DNA of 64,000 bases from Spirochaetia bacterium (GCA_022482625.1 JAKVOU010000001.1:1474784-1538783), one strand, 5' to 3'; positions 16,442 through 25,618 are shown, counted from the stretch's first letter. Numbers and translations: made by a program. The notes: generated from the letters alone by a model not told the origin.

Positions 16442-17845
16442 TCAATTCCAGCGCTTGCCCTTTTCCATCAGGGCCTTTTGCCTGATGAACCGACCATCAC
16501 CAGGAAGTCCAAGATACATACCCTCACTCATGACAAGTCGCCCACGCAGATATGTCGTCTTGACTCTACCAGTGACATTTGTTCCCTCATATGCAGTATA
16601 GCCTGCAGCAGAATGAACCGTCTTACTATTCAATTGCCAACTTTCATCCGGATCAAACAATACGATATCCGCATCCGTCCCTACTCGAAGGCTCCCCTTC
16701 GTCGGCCAGAGACCAAAAGCCTTGGCAGGTCCAGTAGAAAGCAAATTGACAATCTGCGATAGACCGAATGCACCATGGTCAAAGGCAAATGTATGAATCA
16801 GCGGCAACATTTCTTCTGTACCCGGGATACCAGGGAAAATCGTCCTGCAGTCATGGCTTTCCAACTTTTGTGCCCTTGTAAAGGAACAATGATCCGTTGC
16901 TACGACCTGAATCTCTCCATTGATCAAGGCTTCCTGCAGCGCAAGATTATCCTCCTTGTCCCTAAGCGGAGGTGTCATTACATACAACGGGCCATCTTTC
17001 CCTTCCAGTTTGCTTCTATCAAGGAAAAGGTAATGCGGTGTCGTCTCTACAATCATATCCAAGCCCTGGGAGCGAAGGGACCTTACCATTTCCAGGCCTT
17101 TCTTTGACGAAAGATGCACGACATAGAGACTCATGCCGACATCCAGGGCAATCTCTCCCACCGTCTTGATTCCAGCAGCTTCGACTTCACTGGGCCTCAG
17201 GTCCGCATGGGCACTGGGAGCATAACCTCCCTTCCAGTCCTTGCCGATGCTTTCAATGAGAGCATCATCCTCACAGTGGACCGTAACCATCATGCCAAGT
17301 TTCTTGCAATCTTCAAACAGCTTGTGCAGTTCTTCCGGATTATCAATCAGATAGCCGACATTCTTATAAGTCGTGAAAATCTTGATAGTCCTTACGCCCA
17401 TTTTCTTGAGATCAGCCAACTCATTCTCAATGCCCGGCCGATAGGAATAGACACCCTGATGCAGGGAAAAGTCTATTGCCATTTCCTTTCTCATAGCAGA
17501 AATACGTGATTTGCAACAGGCAGAAAGATTTCCCTGCTTGTCATCATCTGCAAAATCCACGACAGTCGTGACTCCCCCGAACGCCGCAAGCTTGCTACCT
17601 TCACGAAATGAATCGGCAGTAACCGTTCCGCGGCTGACCAGATGATAATGGGTATGGGCATCGATCAGGCCAGGCAATATACAAAGACCATCGGCATGGA
17701 CAATCTCAGTGCCTTGAGGAAGAGAGGTTTCATCTATTTTGTTTGCAATATGCACGATCTTGGAACCTTCCACCAAGATATCTGCATGTCGGGTCCACTC
17801 AGTGTCAACAAGCAGACCGCCTTGAATCAATAAAGTACTACTCAT
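16442..17845 (-). CDS. Dihydropyrimidinase / hydantoinase-like cyclic amidohydrolase
   Basis: Opens cyclic amide rings such as dihydropyrimidines, hydantoins or allantoin. Amidohydrolase features: the metal site LIDAHTHYH (about 56-64), the segment with the carboxylated metal-bridging lysine (TIKIFTTYKN), HCEDDA, VVHLSS, and the late ATDHCSF. At 467 aa it has the family length. HYDH-type sequence favours dihydropyrimidinase or hydantoinase, but allantoinase cannot be excluded. A -10 box ends six bases before the ATG with no ribosome site, so it is probably leaderless. The HAD-cytidine deaminase downstream suggests pyrimidine catabolism. Confidence 0.88.
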   Translation of the reverse strand: MSSTLLIQGGLLVDTEWTRHADILVEGSKIVHIANKIDETSLPQGTEIVHADGLCILPGLIDAHTHYHLVSRGTVTADSFREGSKLAAFGGVTTVVDFADDDKQGNLSACCKSRISAMRKEMAIDFSLHQGVYSYRPGIENELADLKKMGVRTIKIFTTYKNVGYLIDNPEELHKLFEDCKKLGMMVTVHCEDDALIESIGKDWKGGYAPSAHADLRPSEVEAAGIKTVGEIALDVGMSLYVVHLSSKKGLEMVRSLRSQGLDMIVETTPHYLFLDRSKLEGKDGPLYVMTPPLRDKEDNLALQEALINGEIQVVATDHCSFTRAQKLESHDCRTIFPGIPGTEEMLPLIHTFAFDHGAFGLSQIVNLLSTGPAKAFGLWPTKGSLRVGTDADIVLFDPDESWQLNSKTVHSAAGYTAYEGTNVTGRVKTTYLRGRLVMSEGMYLGLPGDGRFIRQKALMEKGKRWN

Positions 17846-17851
17846 AGGTAT

Positions 17852-17857
17852 ATCATA
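17852..17857 (-). promoter_or_regulatory. -10 box of the hydantoinase-like gene, leaderless arrangement
   Basis: TATGAT on the minus strand, then six bases (atacct), then the ATG at 17845. The base positions 17 upstream read TTTCCA, a partial -35. No ribosome binding site can fit, so initiation at the ATG is likely. Confidence 0.5.
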
Positions 17858-17905
17858 CAGCGAATCAGCATAATTGGAAAGACAAATTGCATCTGCAGAA
17901 TAGAA

Positions 17906-17935
17906 AACGGCTATTGCACACAGACAATAGCCGTT
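17906..17935 (-). terminator. Intrinsic terminator of glyA
   Basis: A perfect 11-bp stem AACGGCTATTG / CAATAGCCGTT with an 8-base loop. On the minus strand it is followed by TTTTC. Confidence 0.75.
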
Positions 17936-17960
17936 GCTTTACATCAGAAAAACCATTAGC

Positions 17961-19493
17961 TCAGTTATTTTCCGTCAAAGGAAAGTGTTTCTCGAGAAAA
18001 GCAAGATCAAGGGAAGGATACAGAAGGAATCTTCCAAGCAGATCAAGGATATTATTCTTTGCCTCTTCGATTATCTGCTTATCACAGGTAGCCCGCGACT
18101 TTGAAATCTGTCCGGCTCTTTTTCCTTTTGTAATGGTTGCAGGTTTGCTATGGGAGAGCACGGAAGCAATCACATCCGCAATTTCTTTCATCTCAGGTGC
18201 TCCCATGCCAAGCGTAGTGACTGCAGGAGTTCCGATCCGAAGGCCACTGGTATACCAAGGACCATTGGGATCAAAAGGAAGGGCATTGCGATTGAGTGTC
18301 ACCCCGCAGAGCCTCAGGATCTGTTCAGCCTGCCTACCATTCAATCCGAACTTACGCACATCAAGAAGCATGAGATGGTTGTCTGTGCCATCGGTAAGAA
18401 TGGGAATACCATCATCAATGCAAGCCTGTGCCAGCGATTTCGCATTCTCTACAATTTTTTGGGCATATGTACGGAAAGCAGGAGAAAGAGCCTCAGTCAA
18501 TGCTATGCACTTGGCAGCCATGACATGCGGCAAGGGACCACCGATGACAAGAGGACATCCTTTGTCCACGGATTCTGCGAATTCCTGCTTGCACAGTACC
18601 ATGCCACCACGAGGTCCACGAAGCGTCTTATGTGTCGTCGTTGTGACGACATCAGCCCAAGCAACCGGTTCAAAATCACCTGTAAACACCTTTCCTGCCA
18701 CAAGACCGGCAAAATGGGCCATATCAACCATAAATACAGCTCCGACACTATGGGCAATTTCACTCAATTTCCTGAAATTTACCTTCCTCGGATAAGCAGA
18801 ATAACCTGCCAAAAGAATAAGCGGTTTTATTTCCTTGGCCATCTGTTCAATTTCATCATAATCCAACAGATTCGTTTCCTTGTTTACCTTATAGCTGTAA
18901 GCATCAAACATCTGTGCTGAAACATTCTGGCGATAACCATGGGTAAGGTGACCTCCGCTGTAATAATCCATTCCAAGCAGCCTTTGGTTTCCACAGGCCT
19001 TACGGACACTGTCCCATTGTTCCCGGGTCATTTCAGAAGGATTACTTATGCCGATTTCTTCAAATTTCGGCATCTGTACCTTATGGTTCAGGATTGCCCA
19101 ATAGGCACACAGATTGGCATCGGCACCACTATGGGGCTGTACATAGGCATGGTCAGCACCGAAAAGCTCACAGGCAGCACGACAGGCCTCTGCTTCAATA
19201 GCGTCTACGTTGTCACATCCTGCATAGAAACGGTGGTAAGGATAGCCCTCGCTGTATTTGTCAGTCAGCAGGTTACCCATGGCAAGCTGTACAGGCAATG
19301 AAGAAAAATTCTCGCTTGCAATCAGCTTCAGGTAAGTCCTCTGATCCGCCAGTTCATGTACAATCCTTCCCGCTACCAAAGGGGAAACTTCACTTATCTT
19401 TTCCAAGGAAGCAACGTAAGCTACCATGCCTGCATCGAGCTTCTTGCCTTCCTTTTCAGATAGATATTCCGTCAAAATCCTGTTGTCTGCCAT
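17961..19493 (-). CDS. glyA: Serine hydroxymethyltransferase
   Basis: PLP enzyme that interconverts serine plus tetrahydrofolate with glycine plus methylene-THF. Seen: ENFSSLPVQLAMGNLLTDKY, the glycine-rich and cofactor region around QPHSGADANL, and the PLP-lysine motif VVTTTTHKTLRGPRGG. At 510 aa it is longer than the usual 415-420 because of N-terminal and internal extensions, as in treponemal GlyA. GGAGG lies six bases before the ATG. A hairpin stands directly before the ribosome site. Threonine aldolase elsewhere in the window is a second glycine route. Confidence 0.95.
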   Translation of the reverse strand: MADNRILTEYLSEKEGKKLDAGMVAYVASLEKISEVSPLVAGRIVHELADQRTYLKLIASENFSSLPVQLAMGNLLTDKYSEGYPYHRFYAGCDNVDAIEAEACRAACELFGADHAYVQPHSGADANLCAYWAILNHKVQMPKFEEIGISNPSEMTREQWDSVRKACGNQRLLGMDYYSGGHLTHGYRQNVSAQMFDAYSYKVNKETNLLDYDEIEQMAKEIKPLILLAGYSAYPRKVNFRKLSEIAHSVGAVFMVDMAHFAGLVAGKVFTGDFEPVAWADVVTTTTHKTLRGPRGGMVLCKQEFAESVDKGCPLVIGGPLPHVMAAKCIALTEALSPAFRTYAQKIVENAKSLAQACIDDGIPILTDGTDNHLMLLDVRKFGLNGRQAEQILRLCGVTLNRNALPFDPNGPWYTSGLRIGTPAVTTLGMGAPEMKEIADVIASVLSHSKPATITKGKRAGQISKSRATCDKQIIEEAKNNILDLLGRFLLYPSLDLAFLEKHFPLTENN

Positions 19494-19510
19494 TCTTTTC
19501 CTCCTGCTGG

Positions 19511-19535
19511 TTTTCCTTTGTCGTACAAAGGAAAA
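19511..19535 (-). other. Hairpin in the glyA 5' leader
   Basis: TTTTCCTTTGT-CGT-ACAAAGGAAAA is a perfect 11-bp stem that ends about 12 bases before the glyA ribosome site. It may influence translation or mRNA stability. No glycine or THF riboswitch consensus was found around it. Confidence 0.45.
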
Positions 19536-19699
19536 CTACTCCCTCTCAAACGGACGTCGTGTGTATTTTCATGACAAACTACAGTATTGTCAATGCAAGC
19601 GGGAAAGCAATGTCCCAAAGTATTCAAGCAGTGCAACAAAAAACAGCAGACCTCTCATCTTCAAACTTCATATTGCCTGGTTTGCAACAGCAAAAAGTG

Positions 19700-19727
19700 A
19701 ACAAATTTGCTTTATATCAAATTTGTT
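19700..19727. promoter_or_regulatory. Operator candidate upstream of the NSS transporter gene
   Basis: A perfect inverted repeat AACAAATTTG-N8-CAAATTTGTT ends one base before the -35 box. Size and symmetry suit a dimeric regulator. The regulator is unknown. Confidence 0.5.
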
Positions 19728-19728
19728 C

Positions 19729-19757
19729 TTGCCAATCAGTTAGTTTCACCCTATCAT
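19729..19757 (+). promoter_or_regulatory. Promoter of the NSS transporter gene
   Basis: TTGCCA (19729-19734), a 17-base spacer, TATCAT (19752-19757). It lies about 30 bases before the AAAAGGA ribosome site of the transporter. Confidence 0.65.
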
Positions 19758-19790
19758 GCCTGATGAATAAATAAATTGAAAAGGATCATC

Positions 19791-21167
19791 ATGAGCAATC
19801 AGAGAGAAACATTAGGCAGCAGGCTAGGATTTATCCTGCTGTCGGCAGGTTGTGCTATCGGCTTGGGAAATGTCTGGAGATTTCCCTACATAGTTGGAAA
19901 ATATGGCGGAGCTACATTTGTAGTCATTTATCTGGCCTTCCTGCTCTTGCTGGGAACTCCGATCATGGTAATGGAATTTGCAATAGGAAGGGCTAGCAAG
20001 CAGAATATCGGCATAGCACTGAGAACGCTGGAACCAAAAGGAACAAAATGGCATCTGTACGGACCGATTGCAATCATCGGAAATTATTTTCTCATGATGT
20101 TCTATACTACCATAACAGGCTGGCTTTTTGCCTATGTCTACCATACTGCAGCCGGACATCTGTCAAATCTCTCAGCCAATCAGACAGGTGCATATTTTAC
20201 GGCCATCACAGCTTCTCCCGGCCCACAGATCTTTTGGATGAGCATAGCCGTCATACTTGGCTTTACCATAGTTTCATTGGGACTTCAGCGGGGAGTTGAA
20301 AAAATTACAAAATTAATGATGAGTGCTCTGATCGTACTGATGGCCCTGCTTGCCATCAATTCATGCCTGCTGAAAGGTGGCGCAGAAGGACTCAGATTCT
20401 ATCTCAGACCAACACTCGCTCCTCTGCGCAACAATGGCTTCGGTACGGTAATCTTTGCTGCTATGGGTCAGGCTTTCTTCACTTTGAGCCTTGGTATCGG
20501 TTCAATGGAAATATTCGGTTCGTACATAGGAAAGGACCATACACTTACAGGGGAAAGCCTAAGGGTCATCGCCTTGGATACATTGGTTGCAATTGTCAGC
20601 GGGTTGATTATCTTTCCCGCATGCTCGGCCTTTGGCATCAACCCAGGCTCAGGACCCTCTCTCCTGTTTGTCACATTGCCGAATGTATTCAACCAAATGA
20701 ACGGTGGCAGGTTCTGGGGAACTTTGTTTTTCATTTTCATGAGCTTTGCAGCACTTTCCACGTTGATTGCCGTCTTCGAGAATATAATCAGCTATTGGAT
20801 CGATGTCAGAAAAGCAAGCAGAAAAAAAGCCTGTTTTTTCAATGCATTGGCTTTGATAAGTCTCTCTCTCCCCTGCGTATTCGGCTTCAACATCTGGTCA
20901 GGATTCAAGCCGTTCGGCCCTGGCACCAACATACTCGACCTTGAGGATTTCTTTGTTTCGACGACATTGCTGCCTTTGGGATCATTGATCTTCCTTCTTT
21001 TCTGCTGCAGCGGAAAATTCGGATGGGGATTCAATAAATTCGTTACGGAAGCAGACGAAGGAAAAGGCATAAAATTTCCCAAGGGCACAAGATTCTACCT
21101 CACCTATTTTCTGCCGATAATTATCCTGGTCATTTTCCTACAGGGTTATTTCACCACATTTGCATGA
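19791..21167 (+). CDS. Sodium-dependent amino acid transporter (NSS/SNF family)
   Basis: A secondary transporter of the neurotransmitter:sodium symporter family, moving amino acids or amines with Na+. The hallmark first helix reads [20 protein letters not shown] (unwound sodium and substrate site), and about 11-12 hydrophobic segments follow over 458 aa. Bacterial members are of this length. The ATG at 19791 is chosen because AAAAGGA lies five bases upstream; the frame could begin five codons earlier at a TTG. It has its own promoter and a candidate operator. Confidence 0.92.
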   Translation: MSNQRETLGSRLGFILLSAGCAIGLGNVWRFPYIVGKYGGATFVVIYLAFLLLLGTPIMVMEFAIGRASKQNIGIALRTLEPKGTKWHLYGPIAIIGNYFLMMFYTTITGWLFAYVYHTAAGHLSNLSANQTGAYFTAITASPGPQIFWMSIAVILGFTIVSLGLQRGVEKITKLMMSALIVLMALLAINSCLLKGGAEGLRFYLRPTLAPLRNNGFGTVIFAAMGQAFFTLSLGIGSMEIFGSYIGKDHTLTGESLRVIALDTLVAIVSGLIIFPACSAFGINPGSGPSLLFVTLPNVFNQMNGGRFWGTLFFIFMSFAALSTLIAVFENIISYWIDVRKASRKKACFFNALALISLSLPCVFGFNIWSGFKPFGPGTNILDLEDFFVSTTLLPLGSLIFLLFCCSGKFGWGFNKFVTEADEGKGIKFPKGTRFYLTYFLPIIILVIFLQGYFTTFA

Positions 21168-21233
21168 AGGTAGCCTTCTGCCAAGAAAGCTTCAACCGTG
21201 GCAGTACAAGGACAAGGGGCAAGGCAATCCCAA

Positions 21234-21262
21234 TTGACACTACTCTTGCTCCGGCCTATACT
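21234..21262 (+). promoter_or_regulatory. infA promoter
   Basis: TTGACA (21234-21239), a 17-base spacer, TATACT (21257-21262). This is close to consensus, about 37 bases before the GTG start of infA. Confidence 0.8.
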
Positions 21263-21298
21263 TCTGAAAGCGAAAACATTATTCGGATGGAGGGCTAT

Positions 21299-21517
21299 GT
21301 GGCCAAAGAAGAAGCAATAGAAGTAGAAGGGCTAGTACGTGAAGCACTTCCCAACACCATGTTCCGCGTTGAATTGCAGAACAATCACGTTATCCTTGCA
21401 CATCTGTCAGGCAAGATGCGCAAACATTACATCAGAATCGTACCGGGCGACACTGTCCGTGTTGCACTCTCCCCTTACGACTTGACAAAAGGTCGTATCA
21501 TCTACAGGGAGCATTGA
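21299..21517 (+). CDS. infA: Translation initiation factor IF-1
   Basis: Small OB-fold protein that occupies the ribosomal A site during initiation. The sequence [10 protein letters not shown], then [20 protein letters not shown] and PYDLTKGRI is nearly family consensus. The GTG at 21299 gives exactly 72 aa, the family length, and GGAGGG stands four bases upstream. The frame is open further upstream, but this start best fits ribosome site, promoter and family. Confidence 0.95.
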   Translation: MAKEEAIEVEGLVREALPNTMFRVELQNNHVILAHLSGKMRKHYIRIVPGDTVRVALSPYDLTKGRIIYREH

Positions 21518-21541
21518 ACTGCCTGCTATAGAAGTACCTTC

Positions 21542-21570
21542 GGCATAGCTCTTTCGGCTATGCCTTATTT
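21542..21570 (+). terminator. Intrinsic terminator of infA
   Basis: GGCATAGC / GCTATGCC with a 7-base loop, followed by TTATTTT. The T-run extends into the end of the convergent Smr gene. Confidence 0.75.
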
Positions 21571-22818
21571 TGCCTTAAGGATTACCCAAATGGCTCCACT
21601 GCCACCATAGCGTTCTTTTGGTGTATAGGCTTCTCTTACCAAGCCGCTCAACCTTATTTCTGAAAGGACAATTTCCCTAAGTACGCTTTTACCTGTATCA
21701 TTATGCAGGCCTTTACCTGTGATGATGCTGATTTTCCTAAGCCCTGAAGCTTTGCTGCGGGCAAGGAATTCATGCGTCTTCAGACCTGCGATATCAGCAG
21801 TTTCCCCATGGAGGTCAAGCTCTGCCTGAGGCATAAGCATACGTAGCTCTCGAATTGAAGACTCTTTTTCAATTTTTCCATCACTTATCTGTTCAGCCTT
21901 TTCCTGACAGGCATCTTCATGTTTGTCCTTTGTCCATAGTCTGTAGATATCGCTGAAATCCTGACCTACAGAAACATTTTTGTCCTCCTGCTGATGTTTC
22001 TTTCCCTGATAGTCACTGAGTATCTGTCCGAATGGTTTGCTTGGTGTATATACCTGGCTTTTTACTTTTTTCTTTTCTGACAATTCAGGTAAAACTGTTT
22101 TATCATCCGGCTTACGCACGGAAATCCGAGCACCACCGGCACTCCAAGTCACAGTCTCTCCCTCTGTAGTCAAAAGAGGTTCCTCTTTTTTCCCTTGGGG
22201 AACAGCAATATGAGCAGCTTTTTCATTTTTCATGGGAGCGCTCACATAACCTTCCTTTCGAGGTGTTCCATCTGTTTCATCATAAGTCTGTACAGCTGCT
22301 TTTCCCTCTCCTTCAAATTCAGAGAGAATCTCACCGAAATTCTTGGTAGGAACATAGGTACTGGCTTTTTGCTTGGCCTTACCTTGTCTTTCAGCAGATA
22401 CAGCTGATACGGTTCCCGGTTGGGGAACCTTTCCTGTTTTTTCCCATGCAGAGAGAATTGATCCAAAATCCTGCGTACCGACAACTTCAGATGACTTGAC
22501 CTTGGCATCCTTCCCTCTCGAACGATGACGAATATTTTTCAATTCCCGGCCATTTTCCCAACTGTCAAATATATCTGCAAATGTAATATCAGAAGCAAAT
22601 GTTTCTACGACCTGCTCCGATTTTTTCTTCTGCTGAGGCTTGACATCATGTACTTCTGTTTTTTTCTTCTGCTTATTCTGAAAGCTATTTTGAGTTTTAT
22701 CCAATGCTGAAAAAGGACGAAATGTATCAGTATCGTCCGTCAAGATGGAAAGGCGGCCGTTTCCAGCCGTCTTACCTATACTTGCATCAGCCCGTTTGTT
22801 TTTCTGTTTCTTTGACAT
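21565..22818 (-). CDS. Smr-domain protein with five repeats of a short FxxIxxxW-like motif
   Basis: The C-terminus (about 325-417) is an Smr (MutS2-related) domain: ELDLHGETADIAG, the loop ITGKGLHND, and GGSGAIWVILK. Such domains bind or nick nucleic acids. The remaining 320 residues are charged and lysine-rich, probably disordered. They carry five copies of one linear motif at about 80-87 (FADIFDSW), 118-125 (FGSILSAW), 161-168 (FGEILSEF), 263-270 (FGQILSDY) and 288-295 (FSDIYRLW). Repeated short motifs in disordered chains often bind one partner. The start overlaps the CBS-ACT stop (TGATG). Confidence 0.85.
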   Translation of the reverse strand: MSKKQKNKRADASIGKTAGNGRLSILTDDTDTFRPFSALDKTQNSFQNKQKKKTEVHDVKPQQKKKSEQVVETFASDITFADIFDSWENGRELKNIRHRSRGKDAKVKSSEVVGTQDFGSILSAWEKTGKVPQPGTVSAVSAERQGKAKQKASTYVPTKNFGEILSEFEGEGKAAVQTYDETDGTPRKEGYVSAPMKNEKAAHIAVPQGKKEEPLLTTEGETVTWSAGGARISVRKPDDKTVLPELSEKKKVKSQVYTPSKPFGQILSDYQGKKHQQEDKNVSVGQDFSDIYRLWTKDKHEDACQEKAEQISDGKIEKESSIRELRMLMPQAELDLHGETADIAGLKTHEFLARSKASGLRKISIITGKGLHNDTGKSVLREIVLSEIRLSGLVREAYTPKERYGGSGAIWVILKAK

Positions 22819-23462
22819 CAGACCTCCTGGGCATCAAGAATCTCAGATACCAATGGCTCAATGATCTGAAGTACCTTTGCCTCACTTGCCCCTTGGACCT
22901 TGAGCGTACAGATAGCATTGGAAGGATCAGTACCCATAAAAGTCCCCAAGGTAATGATGTTGATGTTTTCCTTTGCCAAAGCTGCAGAAATACGTGCAAT
23001 GGTTCCGATCTTATCTTCGACAAGAAATGATATCCTGATTCCATAATGACGGGCACCGAACAATTCAAGCAATATCTTGAACATATCACTCTTTGTAATG
23101 ATACCGATAAGTTTTCCATTTTCTATGACAGGCAGACAGGAAAGATCCTGGTCTACCATCATCTTGGCAGCTTCTTCGACAGTAACATCCTTGGTAATGG
23201 TTACCACATCCTTAGTCATCAGCTTTCCTACGGTCAACCGGCTGAGCAAGTATGCCATTTCATGAATAGACAAGGAACTGGCAGGAGAAGGGGTAGCATA
23301 CAGGATATCTTTTTCAGAAATAATGCCTATCAGGTGTTTTTCCTCGTCCAAGACAGGAAGCCTATGTACCTTTTCATGTTTCATAAGAGCTGAAGCATCG
23401 GCAATGGACATATCAGGAGTTGCTGTTACGGGATTGCGGGTCATTCTACGTTCTATGATCAT
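22818..23462 (-). CDS. CBS-pair plus ACT domain protein (AcuB-like)
   Basis: Two CBS domains (about 1-60, MTRNPVTATPDMSIADAS ... LIGIISEKD; and 75-130, VGKLMTKDVVTITKDVTVEE ... LIGIITKSD) are followed by an ACT domain (about 140-205, ISFLVEDKIGTIARISAAL). Members sense adenine nucleotides and small effectors; the target is not predictable. The ATG at 23462 is taken because GAGG lies seven bases upstream. An in-frame GTG two codons earlier is too near that site. It is translationally coupled to the Smr gene. Confidence 0.85.
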   Translation of the reverse strand: MIIERRMTRNPVTATPDMSIADASALMKHEKVHRLPVLDEEKHLIGIISEKDILYATPSPASSLSIHEMAYLLSRLTVGKLMTKDVVTITKDVTVEEAAKMMVDQDLSCLPVIENGKLIGIITKSDMFKILLELFGARHYGIRISFLVEDKIGTIARISAALAKENINIITLGTFMGTDPSNAICTLKVQGASEAKVLQIIEPLVSEILDAQEV

Positions 23463-23652
23463 AAGCACACCTCTTCATTTTTCGTCTAGCTATGCCAATG
23501 ATAACATTAATTCGGAAAAAACAAAACAGATTTTGCAACAATCAGCAATGTTGCCAGCCAAATCACAGGAAATATCTACATTGCAAGGCTGATACACAGG
23601 CCCAGCAGCCCTCCTAGCACAGATATGAACCAATTTCCTTCATCTGTTTCAT

Positions 23653-24174
23653 TTATAGCTCTCCGATTACTTCCTTGATATCAGGAAGGCCAGTCCATTG
23701 TACAAAGGAAAGCACAGCTGAAGATTGCCTTTCCTCCTCCATCACGTGCTGGGCTACGGAAGCTTCCTGTATGCTTGTTACTGCAGTTTCCCTGACGTTG
23801 TCCAGTTCTTCTGATATCAACTGCACAGCAGGCATCCTACACCATTGTAAAAAAGAAATCGGGCCAGAAAAACCTTTCTGTAGGGAGGCATCATCACCTT
23901 TACCTTCCATACAAAGGTCAGTAGAAGTCAGCGAATCATCATTTTCGTCTGGAATAAAGGTACTGTCATCCCTTTCCTTTTCTTCGATTTCTTTTTTTTC
24001 AATTTCGACAGACTCTGTAGGTAAAACCGCTTTCTCTATCTTTTTTGGTTCTTCAGCTCTAGCCGGTTCTGTTGCCCTTTCCGATAAAGGTGGAAGTATT
24101 TCACAAAGAGGAATAGGCCTGGGTCTGTTCCCTTTCACCGACTTGCCATTGGATTGCAACTTCTCCATTTTCAC
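23653..24174 (-). CDS. Protein of unknown function with two SFxQW repeats
   Basis: Not recognised. The protein of about 170 aa is highly charged and low-complexity (many E, K, S). It has two copies of a C-terminal motif: ISFLQWCRMPAVQLI and, about 52 residues later, LSFVQWTGLPDIKEVI, the latter almost at the C-terminus. Each pairs a hydrophobic-QW core with a proline and an amphipathic tail, as in docking motifs. The start is uncertain (GTG at 24174, or ATG two codons later) because no ribosome site is clear. It overlaps the upstream gene by 74 bases in another frame, so coupled translation is likely. Confidence 0.6.
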   Translation of the reverse strand: MKMEKLQSNGKSVKGNRPRPIPLCEILPPLSERATEPARAEEPKKIEKAVLPTESVEIEKKEIEEKERDDSTFIPDENDDSLTSTDLCMEGKGDDASLQKGFSGPISFLQWCRMPAVQLISEELDNVRETAVTSIQEASVAQHVMEEERQSSAVLSFVQWTGLPDIKEVIGEL

Positions 24175-24433
24175 AAGAAGGCAAATCGCTCTTCAAGGAA
24201 AAACGCCGTTCTTCACCTGGCTGAAAGGCAAATATCCAGTACACAGCATATGGAACAGACTGTCCTTCCCTGATCACCATCCTTGCAATATCTACGATGT
24301 CACTGCTTTTGTTGGTCAATATGACAACCGGATTTACAGCAGGACTGTCAATGTCAATCGTAAAGGCAAGTTTCTTGCTGTCAGGCGTTTTTGAAACCGA
24401 TTCTGTATTTGAATGAAATGAAAAGTGAGACAT
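24101..24433 (-). CDS. Protein of unknown function (110 aa)
   Basis: Not recognised. The start is the ATG at 24433, seven bases after GGGAGGG. The frame is open 40 codons further upstream, but that part overlaps the preceding gene and lacks a ribosome site. The sequence alternates hydrophobic and polar residues (AFTIDIDS, VVILTNKSS, YAVYWIFAF, EVAIQW), suggesting a small all-beta, perhaps immunoglobulin-like, cytoplasmic domain. It lies 16 bases after the 333-aa gene and overlaps the next one, so the three probably form one transcript. Confidence 0.6.
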   Translation of the reverse strand: MSHFSFHSNTESVSKTPDSKKLAFTIDIDSPAVNPVVILTNKSSDIVDIARMVIREGQSVPYAVYWIFAFQPGEERRFSLKSDLPSCENGEVAIQWQVGEREQTQAYSSL

Positions 24434-24449
24434 GGTACAACCCTCCCAC

Positions 24450-25451
24450 TCAAAGCGGCAAACGCTGTTGGACATTGTACTGGACCAAGGCTTCATGCTG
24501 TTGGACAGTCCAATCAGTTCCAAAAATCTGCAACTGCATAGTCCCTGCAACATCTTTCATAAACGAAAAAGCTTTTTCCAACCCAGGTTTTTTTGAGAGC
24601 GCAGGAGGAAAGACAGCCCTATAGACAATCAGATTTTCCTCTTCTGCAGTCATGAATACCCCTATTGCGTTGTTTGCCGACGGGACAAACAAAGCCTCGG
24701 CATTCAGCCGTGCAACAGATGTCAGCACGTCTTTCGTACAAGGGAAAAACAGCCGACAGTCCAAGCTTTCGCCACCGGAAGCTTCTGGATTCAATTTCAT
24801 TTCCAAAAGAGAAGTATCATCTCCGAAAGGAAATTCTACCGAAAGCTTGTCTTTTTTCCAAGCGGCATGGACAACAGGAAAAACCGTACCCAGTTTCTTA
24901 GGCATTTTCCTAAGCAATCCCTGTTTCCACAGATAGGCTTGATAAATCGAATGAAGAAGAAAATTCCTATACACGACTTCTGTTCCAGGACACATCTGTA
25001 ACATCTGGGAATCATAAGCCGGTGCTGAAGCATGGCAATGTTCGATCAAGGTCTGTATACCTTCACCGCATCCGGCAATCTGAAGGGCTGCAGCATAGAC
25101 AACATGCATCAGTATCATGTCCTCCGGTACTTCGGATGCCACAAATCTCGTTGCTGCAAGGACTCTTTCCCTTCCACCGTAGACAAAACTGAAGAAAACG
25201 GCTTTTTTATTCAGGGTATCCAATACTGCCAAATTTTCCTTGGTGACTGAGAAACCAACGGCAAAATCAGTCTGCACATATATCTGCAGGAGTGCAGTAT
25301 CCGAATCAGCAGAGAATTCTTTCACCACAAGCTTCTGGGCAACACCGTTCACCAGCCAAAAGAAGCCATCTTCCAACGCTACAAAAGCCTCAGTACCTAC
25401 ACCAAAGAAGGAAGACATCTTCTCCCGTAACCGCGATATTGCTTCGTCCAT
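24450..25451 (-). CDS. Protein of unknown function (333 aa)
   Basis: Not recognised. There is no signal peptide or membrane segment, so it is probably cytoplasmic. Both halves have strands rich in F, V and A (AFVALEDGFFWLVNG, VAVLDTLNKKAVFFSFVYGG; LFVPSANNAIGVFMTAEEENLIVY), so it may consist of two related alpha/beta domains. The ATG at 25451 is chosen because AAGGAG stands six bases upstream; an in-frame ATG five codons earlier overlaps that site. It heads a run of three unknown genes, which lies between the liv operon and the CBS-ACT and Smr genes. Confidence 0.65.
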   Translation of the reverse strand: MDEAISRLREKMSSFFGVGTEAFVALEDGFFWLVNGVAQKLVVKEFSADSDTALLQIYVQTDFAVGFSVTKENLAVLDTLNKKAVFFSFVYGGRERVLAATRFVASEVPEDMILMHVVYAAALQIAGCGEGIQTLIEHCHASAPAYDSQMLQMCPGTEVVYRNFLLHSIYQAYLWKQGLLRKMPKKLGTVFPVVHAAWKKDKLSVEFPFGDDTSLLEMKLNPEASGGESLDCRLFFPCTKDVLTSVARLNAEALFVPSANNAIGVFMTAEEENLIVYRAVFPPALSKKPGLEKAFSFMKDVAGTMQLQIFGTDWTVQQHEALVQYNVQQRLPL

Positions 25452-25554
25452 ACCCGTCTCCTTCATTCTGACAAATGTTACATATCAGCTATATCATACC
25501 ACAAAATACTTTCTATGAAAAACATAAAGGCAATGGATCATCGAAAATCCAAAA

Positions 25555-25588
25555 GAAAAACAAAAACCCCTATCCGACAGGACAGGGG
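25555..25588 (-). terminator. Intrinsic terminator of the liv operon
   Basis: On the minus strand CCCCTGTCC-TGTC-GGATAGGGG (nine base pairs with one G-U) is followed by TTTTTGTTTTT. It lies about 30 bases after the livF stop. Confidence 0.85.
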
Positions 25589-25618
25589 AAATACATCCAG
25601 ATACGACAACAATAGTCA

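Noticed and set aside
19494-19775. Glycine or THF riboswitch before glyA
   Set aside because: Only one simple hairpin is present; conserved glycine or THF aptamer segments are absent.
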